DNA of 14,572 nt from positions 1-14,572 of the forward strand of contig CANQRO010000033.1 in assembly GCA_947626205.1 (NCBI GenBank), read 5' to 3'. Numbering within the stretch: position 1 is the stretch's first letter; every line of letters begins with the position of its first letter. The notes beneath the pieces were generated by a model. The model was not told where the DNA came from. It made no database searches and was given only the letters and a program-made list of their open reading frames with translations. The DNA is from an uncultured Clostridia bacterium (GTDB lineage Bacteria > Bacillota > Clostridia > TANB77 > CAG-508). Shown in pieces: positions 1-6,116 of the stretch. The translations under genes and the position numbers were made by a program.

Positions 1-75
1 TCTCCCCCTTTTTATAGTAATATTATATAGATAATTATTAAAAAGCACAAGGTATTTTTATAATTTATTTCTAAG

Positions 76-104
76 TTGATTAAAGTATCTACATATAGTA
101 TAAT
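76..104 (+). promoter_or_regulatory. Sigma-A type promoter of the pseudouridine synthase gene
   Basis: TTGATT (76-81) and a perfect TATAAT (99-104) are separated by 17 bp. The expected transcript start is near 111, leaving a leader of under 20 nt before the AAGGAG ribosome binding site at 118-123. Seen directly; promoter activity is inferred. Confidence 0.75.
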
Positions 105-128
105 TAAGATAATTTAGAAGGAGTTAAA

Positions 129-1025
129 ATGAAGTTAAAATATAGAGTATTGAATAATAATTATTATAATATAAAACAAATTTTGAAGGAAGAATTTCAT
201 ATTTCAGATAGACTTATTGTAAAATTAAAAGCACAACAAAAAATTTTTCTAAATGATATCTATTCATCAATTAATACACCTATTAAATTAAACGACACTA
301 TAGAAGTAGATTTAGACTACGAAGAAGATAATCTAAATATATTACCAACAAAAATAAATCTTTCTATTTTATACGAAGATGATGCCTTGTTAGCACTTGA
401 TAAACCACCTCATATGCCAATCCACCCATCTATGGAACATTATACTGATAGCCTGTCTAATGGAGTACGATACTATTTTGACGAAATTGGTTTAAAGAAA
501 AAAATTCGACCTATTAATCGTTTAGATAAAGATACTTCTGGAGTTACTATTTTTGCTAAAAACGAGTATGTACAAGAAGCTTTATCTAAGCAAATGCAAA
601 ATGGAAAATTTGAGAAAGAATATTTTGCCATTATAAATGGTTATTTAAAACAAAAAGTTGGAACTATTAATTTACCAATCGCAAGGAAAGAAAACAGCAT
701 TATAGAAAGATGTGTAAATGAAAATGGAGATATTGCTATTACACATTATAAAGTATTATATGAATTTAATAATTTGTCTTTCCTACAAATTAAAATTGAT
801 ACAGGCAGAACGCATCAAATTCGTGTACATTTTTCACATATTGGTCACCCAATATTGGGAGATACTTTGTATGGTTCTAAATCCAGCTTAATAACTAGAC
901 AAGCACTTCATGCTTATCAAATTCATTTTATCCATCCAATAACAAAAAATGATGTAGTAGTAAAGGCAAAATTACCGGAGGATTTTATACGCATTATCCC
1001 ATATAAAAACCTCGAAACTTGCTAG
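129..1025 (+). CDS. RluA/RluD-family 23S rRNA-type pseudouridine synthase
   Basis: This gene encodes a 298-residue pseudouridine synthase of the RluA/RluC/RluD family, which isomerises specific uridines in large-subunit rRNA (some members act on tRNA). Residues about 15-65 resemble the N-terminal S4-like RNA-binding domain. The catalytic domain follows, with the family motif NRLDKDTSG at 130-138; Asp133 is the expected nucleophile. The usual first His of that motif is Asn here. The conserved GRTHQIRVH and GHPILGDTLYG blocks follow. Length fits the family. The ATG is placed 5 nt after AAGGAG and is supported by an upstream promoter. It is followed by a small regulator gene on the same strand. 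The exact target uridine cannot be assigned from sequence, so no Rlu letter is given. Confidence 0.93.
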   Translation: MKLKYRVLNNNYYNIKQILKEEFHISDRLIVKLKAQQKIFLNDIYSSINTPIKLNDTIEVDLDYEEDNLNILPTKINLSILYEDDALLALDKPPHMPIHPSMEHYTDSLSNGVRYYFDEIGLKKKIRPINRLDKDTSGVTIFAKNEYVQEALSKQMQNGKFEKEYFAIINGYLKQKVGTINLPIARKENSIIERCVNENGDIAITHYKVLYEFNNLSFLQIKIDTGRTHQIRVHFSHIGHPILGDTLYGSKSSLITRQALHAYQIHFIHPITKNDVVVKAKLPEDFIRIIPYKNLETC

Positions 1026-1090
1026 GCTCAAGCATACTATGTTTATTGCTAATTGTCTAACAGTAAATAAAATGATAATATTTGAGCTAG
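1022..1090 (+). other. Long-range inverted repeat in the leader of the HTH gene
   Basis: CTAGGCTCAA at 1022-1031 can pair with TTGAGCTAG at 1082-1090 (9 pairs with one bulged G), enclosing about 50 nt. The 5' arm contains the stop codon of the preceding gene. The 3' arm runs directly into the Shine-Dalgarno of the next one (GAGGTGA, 1090-1096). It could modulate translation or couple the two genes; function is not shown. Confidence 0.3.
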
Positions 1091-1102
1091 AGGTGAAGTA
1101 AA

Positions 1103-1330
1103 ATGGAAGAAAATTGGGGAACAGTCGACTTAAAACTTGATGAATATTTGAAAAAGAATAATATTAGTCGCTCTAGCTTATCTAGAAATGCTCAAATTCA
1201 TTATAAACAGCTAATAAAATACTGTAAAAATGATATGCAAAAAGTAGATTTAAAATTACTTGCAAGGATTTGTAAAACAGTAGATTGTGAGATTGGAGAT
1301 ATAATTAGCTATACTCCACCAGAGAAGTAA
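1103..1330 (+). CDS. Small XRE-type helix-turn-helix transcriptional regulator
   Basis: This 75-residue protein is almost entirely one Cro/C1-type helix-turn-helix domain. After a short N-terminus, residues 11-66 carry the five-helix pattern: LDEYLKKNNISRSSLSRNA, then the recognition helix region around HYKQLIKYC, then KVDLKLLARICKTVDCEIGDII. The motif in which the last helices end in a 'cellular' C-E-I-G-D-I is typical of single-domain XRE regulators in Firmicutes. The ATG lies 6 nt after a GAGGTGA ribosome binding site. It is 77 bp downstream of the pseudouridine synthase and may be read from the same transcript. A strong hairpin terminator follows. No effector domain and no dedicated target can be seen. 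Confidence 0.85.
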   Translation: MEENWGTVDLKLDEYLKKNNISRSSLSRNAQIHYKQLIKYCKNDMQKVDLKLLARICKTVDCEIGDIISYTPPEK

Positions 1331-1359
1331 AAAATAATAAATAATATTTATAGTAAAAG

Positions 1360-1388
1360 AAAAAAGATAGGTATTACCTATCTTTTTT
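1360..1388. terminator. Bidirectional terminator between the HTH gene and rnpB
   Basis: A perfect 12-bp stem, AAAAAAGATAGG (1360-1371) with CCTATCTTTTTT (1377-1388), encloses a TATTA loop. A-run and T-run flanks make it a rho-independent terminator in both directions, for the HTH gene on the plus strand and rnpB on the minus strand. Confidence 0.9.
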
Positions 1389-1397
1389 CATATATCA

Positions 1398-1742
1398 AGT
1401 AAATCTATAAGCCGGGTTCTGTTTAAAATGGTCATTTATCTAGTACATATATTACTATATGTCTCAAGCCACCAAATAGAGAAGACGAAAGAGCATCTTA
1501 ACCTCCTCATATATTAGGTGTTGCTCCAGATGGGGTTTACACTGACCAAATATGTCACCATACTTGCGGTAAGCTCTTACCTTACCTTTTCACCCTTACC
1601 GTTTACACGGCGGTTATTTTCTGTTGCACTTTCCTTAGAGTTTCCTCCACTGGACGTTATCCAGCATCATCGCTCTTATGGAGCCCGGACTTTCCTCGTA
1701 CGCTGCCTTGCGACCTTGCTATACGCGACCATTCAATTTACT
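1398..1742 (-). ncRNA. rnpB: RNase P RNA, bacterial (type A-like)
   Basis: This is the catalytic RNA of ribonuclease P, which removes 5' leaders from precursor tRNAs together with the RnpA protein. On the minus strand the universal 5' core GAGGAAAGTCCGGGCTC is at 1697-1681, the ACAGAAAATAACCGCC block is near 1624-1609, and the 3' core ACAGAACCCGGCTTAT is at 1422-1407. The ends are set by the P1 helix: AGTAAAT at 1742-1736 pairs with ATTTACT at 1404-1398. A GGTAAGGGTGAAAAGG block and a long GTAAG/CTTAC-type hairpin near 1565-1590 fit the type A fold usual in Clostridia, not the type B fold of Bacillus. Size, about 345 nt, fits. A promoter lies just upstream and a strong terminator just downstream. 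An open frame on the opposite strand across this gene is spurious. Confidence 0.96.
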
Positions 1743-1750
1743 CTTATTAT

Positions 1751-1779
1751 ATTGTACTATATTTTCATAAGATTTTCAA
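1751..1779 (-). promoter_or_regulatory. Promoter of rnpB
   Basis: On the minus strand TTGAAA (1779-1774) and TACAAT (1756-1751) are 17 bp apart. The predicted start lies about 7 nt downstream, next to the 5' strand of P1, so the primary transcript would begin almost at the mature 5' end. It sits 22 bp after the stop codon of the upstream gene. Confidence 0.8.
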
Positions 1780-1800
1780 GATGTAATAATACTTTAAATT

Positions 1801-2783
1801 TTAACTTAAAAAATTTAATTGCTCCATTATATTTTTATATTTCATATAAAAAATATCTTTATCGTTTTTAGTACTTTCAGCTTGCATATCCTTTAATAGA
1901 ACATATACTTTATTTATTTCATTTTGTTTGTTTAAATTTTGCTCAATATTACTTAATATAGGCAAATAGGCTTCTTCTGCTTTAATAAGTTCATTTTTAA
2001 ATTCAGATTCGTTATTTTGTTCTACTAATGAATATGCATTTAATATATTCGACTTTGTTTGATATACCTTCAATAAATTATTATCAAGAAAGCTAGTGGT
2101 ATAAATTGGAATATATGAATACATTTTTGTTAATGTATTAAGTGTTGCTATTTTATCTTCGTTCTTTATTGCAACTATGGCATTGTCTAATTCTTTTCCA
2201 AAATTTAAGATATCATTATTATTTATATTTTGTTTGTATAAATCTAAAACTATTACAGACCAAGATGAATAAAAGTTTTCTATATCTATTTTTAATTCTT
2301 CCCAATTTGTTTCCTTGCTTTGTGTAAGAATACTGTTCTGTCTCATACTATACTGAATATTATTATCTTGGCTTTCATTACTTGATGATTGCTTATTCCC
2401 CTCTTCCCCTTCTTGTTTACTTCCTCCACCGTGATTGAGAATTTGAGTTTTCACTTCCAGAATTACCTTCACTACCGAGATTTCCCTTCTTCACTTCCAC
2501 TCGCCTGTGATTTAGAAGAATTATCTTGATTCGAGGCACTTTGTCCCTCGGATTTAGAACTATCCCTTTCTTCTATTTTTTCTACAGTTACAATATAATT
2601 AGGAAATTGTATGTTATTTACTTTATTTAACATACTAATTAAATTTCTATCCATATACTGTATTTCTGAAGATAATTTATCAGGCAATTCAGTTTTGTTT
2701 TTATTAGAAATCTCAAAAATAATAAAGAAAACTAAAACTATAAATATAAAAATTGTAATATATATTATTAAATTTTTTTTCAC
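1801..2783 (-). CDS. Membrane-anchored extracytoplasmic protein of unknown function, interrupted by two +1 frame changes at CGG codons
   Basis: I do not recognise a family. Read from GTG at 2783 the protein starts VKKN and has one transmembrane segment (about residues 5-24). A short folded-looking stretch follows, then a Ser/Gly/Glu/Asn/Gln linker (about 73-140) and a helical C-terminal domain rich in Leu, Asn, Lys and Glu ending NFLS. The expected topology is N-terminus in, bulk outside. The frame breaks twice inside the linker. Frame 1 runs to TCT-CGG-TAG (stop 2474-2472). The island GSEGNSGSENSNSQS lies one base forward. At TCA-CGG the frame moves one base forward again and stays open to 1801. 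Skipping one C at 2477 and one at 2431 gives a continuous 326-residue protein. The alternative is two genes, the second starting at GTG 2472 overlapping the TAG, but that start would read linker DNA out of frame as VILEVKTQILNH. Programmed frameshift, pseudogene or sequence error are all possible. Confidence 0.7.
2428..2434 (-). other. Second putative +1 frameshift site, TCA-C-GGT
   Basis: On the minus strand the codons TCA CGG T occur in the middle frame, which would stop four codons later at TAA. Skipping the C at 2431 resumes at GGT GGA GGA AGT (GGGS) and stays open for 209 codons. The site has the same form as the one at 2474-2480. The shift itself is inferred. Confidence 0.5.
2474..2480 (-). 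other. First putative +1 frameshift site, TCT-C-GGT
   Basis: On the minus strand TCT CGG is followed at once by TAG in the first frame. Skipping the C at 2477 gives GGT AGT GAA GGT (GSEG), continuing the Gly-Ser-Glu linker. The layout resembles the yeast Ty3 +1 site, where a slowly decoded A-site codon lets the next tRNA pair one base forward. The analogy is inference. Confidence 0.5.
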
Positions 2784-2803
2784 ACTAATCACCTAAAATT
2801 AGT
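2784..2803 (-). promoter_or_regulatory. Ribosome binding site in a hairpin loop upstream of the GTG at 2783
   Basis: On the minus strand ACTAAT (2803-2798) pairs with ATTAGT (2789-2784), presenting TTTAGGTG in the loop. The AGGTGAT Shine-Dalgarno is 4 nt from GTG 2783, which is why that start is preferred over the in-frame GTG at 2792, which lies inside the Shine-Dalgarno itself. Confidence 0.5.
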
Positions 2804-2830
2804 ATTTCCATAAAAATTACCTTTTATTCT

Positions 2831-2842
2831 AATGTATACATT
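2831..2842. promoter_or_regulatory. 12-bp perfect palindrome between divergent genes
   Basis: AATGTATACATT is a perfect dyad in the 133-bp gap between the frameshifted minus-strand gene and the plus-strand gene at 2917. It abuts TAGAAT (2831-2826, minus strand), a possible -10 box with no convincing -35. An operator role is possible but unproven, since AT-rich palindromes of this size arise by chance. Confidence 0.25.
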
Positions 2843-2875
2843 TTTAATTAAAAGAAATAATATTTATAAAAGATG

Positions 2876-2919
2876 AAAAGGAGAATATGTAATTTAATTT
2901 ACATTATTATTGAAATATG
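2876..2919 (+). promoter_or_regulatory. Remote Shine-Dalgarno with intervening hairpin ahead of the ATG at 2917
   Basis: AAAAGGAG (2876-2883) is 33 nt from the ATG at 2917. Between them ATGTAA (2887-2892) pairs with TTACAT (2899-2904), extended by AAT (2884-2886) with ATT (2906-2908) around a bulged T. If folded, the effective spacing is 8 nt. The only nearer start codon is the two-codon frame ATG-TAA at 2887-2892. An in-frame TGA at 2911 rules out an earlier start for the gene. Confidence 0.45.
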
Positions 2920-3198
2920 AAAACGATGGTTAGTTTATATAGCAATAAACGAGGTGAAATATCAAGATTTTTAAACAACTTTTTTGATAAAAATATTGAA
3001 AATGACAATAAATTGAAATGGGAAAAATTATATTTAAACCCAATCGAAATTGCAGATATTATTGGAGTTTTTATAGAAAATAATGATAATTACCAAATAA
3101 ATATGTGGGTGAGCTTGGACGAAAATACATTCATAAATGTTACGAACGAAAATGCGGATGATATAATTCGTTATTTATATGAACGCTTTCCTTATTAA
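2917..3198 (+). CDS. Small protein of unknown function (93 residues)
   Basis: I cannot name a family, but the protein looks genuine. It has coding-like composition, a balanced mix of charged and aromatic residues, and an alternating pattern suggesting a compact alpha/beta fold (MVSLYSNKRGEISRFLNNFF, later INMWVSLDENTFINV and IIRYLYERFPY). It has no signal peptide, membrane segment or cysteine motif, so it is probably cytosolic. I have an impression of similar short proteins in Clostridia, not verifiable here. The start is ATG 2917 or ATG 2926. Neither has a close ribosome binding site, but a strong one lies 33 nt upstream behind a hairpin. The gene converges on dtd and its TAA overlaps the dtd stop codon. 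Confidence 0.75.
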   Translation: MKTMVSLYSNKRGEISRFLNNFFDKNIENDNKLKWEKLYLNPIEIADIIGVFIENNDNYQINMWVSLDENTFINVTNENADDIIRYLYERFPY

Positions 3199-3632
3199 CT
3201 TTCTAATAATATAGTAACTGGCCCATTATTAATAAGATCTACTTTCATATGTGCACCAAATATTCCATGTTCTGTTTTTATTCCCTCTTTTTTGCACTCT
3301 GAAACAAAAAATTCATATAACTTGTTTGCTAATTCTGGATTTCCAGCTAAAGCAAAACTTGGTCTGTTTCCACCAGAGCAATCTGCATATAAAGTAAATT
3401 GAGAAACTACTAATATTTCTCCATTTACTTGCTTTATATTTAAGTTCATTTTATCGTTTTCATCATTGAAAATACGAAGATTTACTATCTTTTTTACCAT
3501 TTTTGTTACTTTTTCTTCTGTGTCATCATTTGCAATTCCTAGTAATACCAAAAAACCGTTATTTATTTTTCCTACTATATTTTGATCTACAACTACACTT
3601 GCATTTAATACTCTTTGAATTACAACTTTCAT
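3195..3632 (-). CDS. dtd: D-aminoacyl-tRNA deacylase
   Basis: The 145-residue protein matches the full length of DTD, which hydrolyses D-aminoacyl-tRNAs (and glycyl-tRNA-Ala) and so keeps D-amino acids and mischarged glycine out of translation. It is cytosolic and acts as a dimer. Visible family signatures are the N-terminal MKVVIQRV, the SQFTLY motif at 77-82 that forms part of the active site, GNRPSF at 88-93, and the cross-subunit Gly-cisPro motif in NNGPVT at 135-140. The ATG follows AGGAGG with normal spacing. The gene lies 73 bp after the zinc-ribbon gene on the same strand, with a hairpin between. Its 3' end overlaps the convergent small gene by 4 bp. Confidence 0.97.
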   Translation of the reverse strand: MKVVIQRVLNASVVVDQNIVGKINNGFLVLLGIANDDTEEKVTKMVKKIVNLRIFNDENDKMNLNIKQVNGEILVVSQFTLYADCSGGNRPSFALAGNPELANKLYEFFVSECKKEGIKTEHGIFGAHMKVDLINNGPVTILLES

Positions 3633-3651
3633 CTTCGTATCCTCCTAATTA

Positions 3652-3679
3652 ACCCTCTATCAGTTAAAAGATAGAGGGT
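3652..3679. terminator. 10-bp perfect hairpin between the zinc-ribbon gene and dtd
   Basis: ACCCTCTATC (3652-3661) and GATAGAGGGT (3670-3679) flank an 8-nt loop. On the plus strand it is followed by GTTGTATTTTTATT, a plausible U-rich tail. On the minus strand it is followed by the dtd ribosome binding site with no U-run. It may therefore stop plus-strand transcripts that run antisense through dtd, or act as a processing or attenuation hairpin in the minus-strand operon. Confidence 0.6.
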
Positions 3680-3705
3680 GTTGTATTTTTATTAAATTTT
3701 ATATT

Positions 3706-4284
3706 TTATTCTTCGTCATCAACTTCTATATCTTCATCTTCATTTTCTTCTATTTCTTTATTTTCTATTTCTTCATTATAGTTTGTATCCTTATTTTCAC
3801 GCAGTCCTTTATTATTGTCGATTTCATCAATATTTGTTTTTTGCTTTTTTGAATTATCTGTGTCTTTGGTACTTTCGTTACTTTCTGTATTATTACTTAT
3901 TTCCTCTGGTTCTTCAGATTGCTTATCACCACAATTTGGGCAATATTTATATGATAATTCTATTTCTGAAAAACAATTTGGACATTGTTTTTTATCTTTT
4001 AAACTTAAAAGTTCTTTTCTTTCATCTTCAATACGGTCACATAACTCATCAATTTGAATACAGTAATCTTCTAAAACTGATTCCATATCGATATCAATTG
4101 TTTTAGGATTAACATGATGTTCGTACATTTTCTTTCCTATTTCTACATATAGTTCTTCTATTTTACTTTTATTTTCATTCATAGTCATTTTTATTTTTGC
4201 TTCTTTTGCAATTTTAGATGTCTTTTCTGCTGTAAATTTGTATGTTTCACTAGCTTTTTTACCTAATTTATCAAGAAAGTCCAT
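3706..4284 (-). CDS. Zinc-ribbon protein with N-terminal coiled-coil and acidic C-terminal tail
   Basis: This 192-residue protein has three parts. Residues 1-98 are amphipathic and lysine/glutamate-rich, predicted helical or coiled-coil, and open with MDFLDKLGKKASETYKFTAEKT-like repeats typical of small clostridial zinc-ribbon proteins. Residues 101-118 are a four-cysteine zinc ribbon (C101-x2-C104, C115-x2-C118, CPNC...CPNCG). The rest is a low-complexity, strongly acidic tail rich in Glu, Asp and Asn, ending EDEDIEVDDEE. It has no membrane segment. The ATG follows GGAGG. It lies 117 bp after gpsA without a visible terminator, so it is probably the fifth gene of that run. The biochemical role is unknown; zinc binding is inferred from the cysteines. 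Confidence 0.85.
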   Translation of the reverse strand: MDFLDKLGKKASETYKFTAEKTSKIAKEAKIKMTMNENKSKIEELYVEIGKKMYEHHVNPKTIDIDMESVLEDYCIQIDELCDRIEDERKELLSLKDKKQCPNCFSEIELSYKYCPNCGDKQSEEPEEISNNTESNESTKDTDNSKKQKTNIDEIDNNKGLRENKDTNYNEEIENKEIEENEDEDIEVDDEE

Positions 4285-4401
4285 TTAATATACCTCCGTT
4301 TTTTATTACCTGGAAATTTTAAAATATTTTCTAAAGTAATAAAATTAAATTTACCTTTATAATAAAATTTGTTTATACTAGTATTTACATTTTTTAACAC
4401 A

Positions 4402-5385
4402 TTATTCAGATTTTTTATCTCTAGTCATTAATAAATTTACAGCTTGTTTTGGATTTAATCCGTTATATAATACATCGTAAACCGTATGAACAATCGGCAT
4501 ATCTACATTATAAATTTTTGATAATTCATATGCCACTTCAATATTTTCTATACTTTCTATTGTCATTCCTACAATTTCTTTTGTTTCTTCAATTGTTTTT
4601 CCAGATCCAATTAATCTTCCTGCTTTTCTATTCCTACTATGTTCACTAAGACATGTAACAATTAAATCTCCTAGTCCTGTTAAACCATAAAATGTTTCTT
4701 GCTTTCCGCCAAGTTTCACACCTAAACGACTAATTTCTGTTAATCCTCTTGTAATTAATGCTGCAAATGAATTATCTCCTAACCCCAATTCAGAAGCAAC
4801 ACCTGCACAAAACGCTATAATATTTTTTAATGCTCCACCAAGTTCTACTCCTTTTACGTCTGTAGATGTATATATACGTACATTTTCATTCATAAAAATA
4901 TTTCGTATTTCATCAGCTAATTGTTCACTTTCTGAAGCCACAACCATAGCTGTTGGAATTCCTTTTGAAACTTCTTCTGCATGACTTGGTCCTGATAAAA
5001 CAGCATATTTTGCATTTGGTAATTCTTCTTTAATAATTTCATCTAGAGTATATAAAGTTTCTTTCTCAAATCCTTTTGCACACATGACAATTGGTTGATT
5101 TTTAACGTATATTTTATACTCTTTTATTATATTTCTTACAAATTTAGATGGAGTTACATGTAATATAACATCTGAATTATTAATAACCTCTTCGTAAGAA
5201 GTATAGCATTTAATATTTTCTGGTAAAGTAACTTCAGGCAAAAATTTGCATTTTCTTTCATTATTTATTAAATCTTTTTCTTCTTCGGCAAATGACCATA
5301 TTTTTACTACATGCCCCATATTAGCCAAATGAATTCCTAAAGCAACTCCCCAACTTCCACTACCTATTATTGCAATATTTTTCAC
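4402..5385 (-). CDS. gpsA: Glycerol-3-phosphate dehydrogenase [NAD(P)+]
   Basis: This 327-residue enzyme reduces dihydroxyacetone phosphate to sn-glycerol-3-phosphate, the backbone of membrane phospholipids. The N-terminal Rossmann fold carries the GSGSWG dinucleotide motif at 8-13. Further family blocks are HVTPSKF, MCAKGFE, LSGPSHAEE, the catalytic-lysine region GGALKNIIAFCAG and LTGLGDLIVTC. Length is normal. It starts with GTG, 5 nt after an AAGGAGG ribosome binding site. It follows plsY by 16 bp, and PlsY uses its product, so the two are surely co-transcribed. Confidence 0.98.
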   Translation of the reverse strand: MKNIAIIGSGSWGVALGIHLANMGHVVKIWSFAEEEKDLINNERKCKFLPEVTLPENIKCYTSYEEVINNSDVILHVTPSKFVRNIIKEYKIYVKNQPIVMCAKGFEKETLYTLDEIIKEELPNAKYAVLSGPSHAEEVSKGIPTAMVVASESEQLADEIRNIFMNENVRIYTSTDVKGVELGGALKNIIAFCAGVASELGLGDNSFAALITRGLTEISRLGVKLGGKQETFYGLTGLGDLIVTCLSEHSRNRKAGRLIGSGKTIEETKEIVGMTIESIENIEVAYELSKIYNVDMPIVHTVYDVLYNGLNPKQAVNLLMTRDKKSE

Positions 5386-5401
5386 TTTTTCCTCCTTAAA
5401 A

Positions 5402-6037
5402 TTATGCAGTTTTCTTAAAGCTTAATTTATTTTCTGTTCCATTTAAAATTCTTTTTATATTACTTCTATGATTGAATGCGACTATTAATGCCATAATTAC
5501 ACTAAAAACAAAATAGTTTCCTTGTACAATAAAGTGTTCTTGTCCAATAAATAACGTTAATACTGGGAATAAAATAGCTGCAAGAACAGATCCTGCTGAA
5601 ACCATTCTAGTTAATGCCATAATTACTAAAGCAAACACTAAACAAATTAATCCTATTTGCCAGTTAATAATTAAAAGTACACCTAAAGAAGTTGCAACTC
5701 CTTTTCCACCTTTAAATCCAAAAAATATCGGAAATGTATGTCCAATAACAACTGTTATAGCTGCAATTTGAACAAGTAAATCTCCTTCTAAATCTTTTAC
5801 TATAAATCCTAACAATACAGCTAATAATATAGCAACAACACCTTTTAAAATATCACATACAAGAGTTAAAGCAGCTGCCTTTTTTCCAACAGTTCTTAAT
5901 ACATTTGTAGAACCTGCATTTCCGCTTCCCTTTTTTCTTACATCAAATCCTGCCATTTTTTTGCTAATAATAACAGAAAAACTAATACTTCCTATTAAGT
6001 ATGATACAATTCCAATTAATATATAATATGCTAGCAT
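5402..6037 (-). CDS. plsY: Glycerol-3-phosphate acyltransferase (acyl-phosphate dependent)
   Basis: PlsY transfers an acyl group from acyl-phosphate to glycerol-3-phosphate, giving lysophosphatidic acid, the first step of phospholipid synthesis in most Gram-positive bacteria. It is an integral membrane protein with about five transmembrane segments. The family's cytoplasmic-loop motifs are visible: GSGNAGSTNVLR, then HTFPIFFGFKGGKGVATSLG, and near the end FNHRSNIKRILNGTE. I chose ATG 6037 (211 residues, MLAYYILIG) because the upstream in-frame ATG at 6043 is only 1 nt from GGAGG, whereas 6037 has a 7-nt spacing. It sits between the DUF1653 gene and gpsA. Confidence 0.97.
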   Translation of the reverse strand: MLAYYILIGIVSYLIGSISFSVIISKKMAGFDVRKKGSGNAGSTNVLRTVGKKAAALTLVCDILKGVVAILLAVLLGFIVKDLEGDLLVQIAAITVVIGHTFPIFFGFKGGKGVATSLGVLLIINWQIGLICLVFALVIMALTRMVSAGSVLAAILFPVLTLFIGQEHFIVQGNYFVFSVIMALIVAFNHRSNIKRILNGTENKLSFKKTA

Positions 6038-6116
6038 ATACATTCCTCCTTTTAAAATGTATGTTCAATGATATAAATCATTTTTAATACATCCCTATTT
6101 TTTATTCTTCAATTCT

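Noticed and set aside
1797..1817. AT-only hairpin AAATTTT/AAAATTT after the frameshifted gene, considered as a terminator before rnpB.
   Set aside because: The stem contains no G-C pair and would be too unstable to stop transcription. It also overlaps the stop codon.
1518..1871. A 117-codon open frame on the plus strand across the RNase P RNA.
   Set aside because: It lies antisense to rnpB, whose conserved core blocks explain the sequence, and its translation has no protein-like pattern.
2142..2327. Short plus-strand open frames opposite the helical domain of the frameshifted gene, and similar ones opposite the zinc-ribbon, gpsA, aminopeptidase and ychF genes.
   Set aside because: They are Leu/Phe/Tyr-rich reverse shadows of Lys/Asn/Glu-rich proteins and lack ribosome binding sites.
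4375..4384. ATACTAGTAT, a 10-bp palindrome between gpsA and the zinc-ribbon gene.
   Set aside because: No promoter could be placed around it, and a palindrome of this length is not unusual in a 14.5-kb AT-rich window.
6066..6083. AATGAT/ATCATT hairpin in the 73-bp gap between the DUF1653 gene and plsY, considered as a terminator.
   Set aside because: The stem is only 6 AT-rich pairs and there is no U-run on the minus strand. The genes appear to be co-transcribed.
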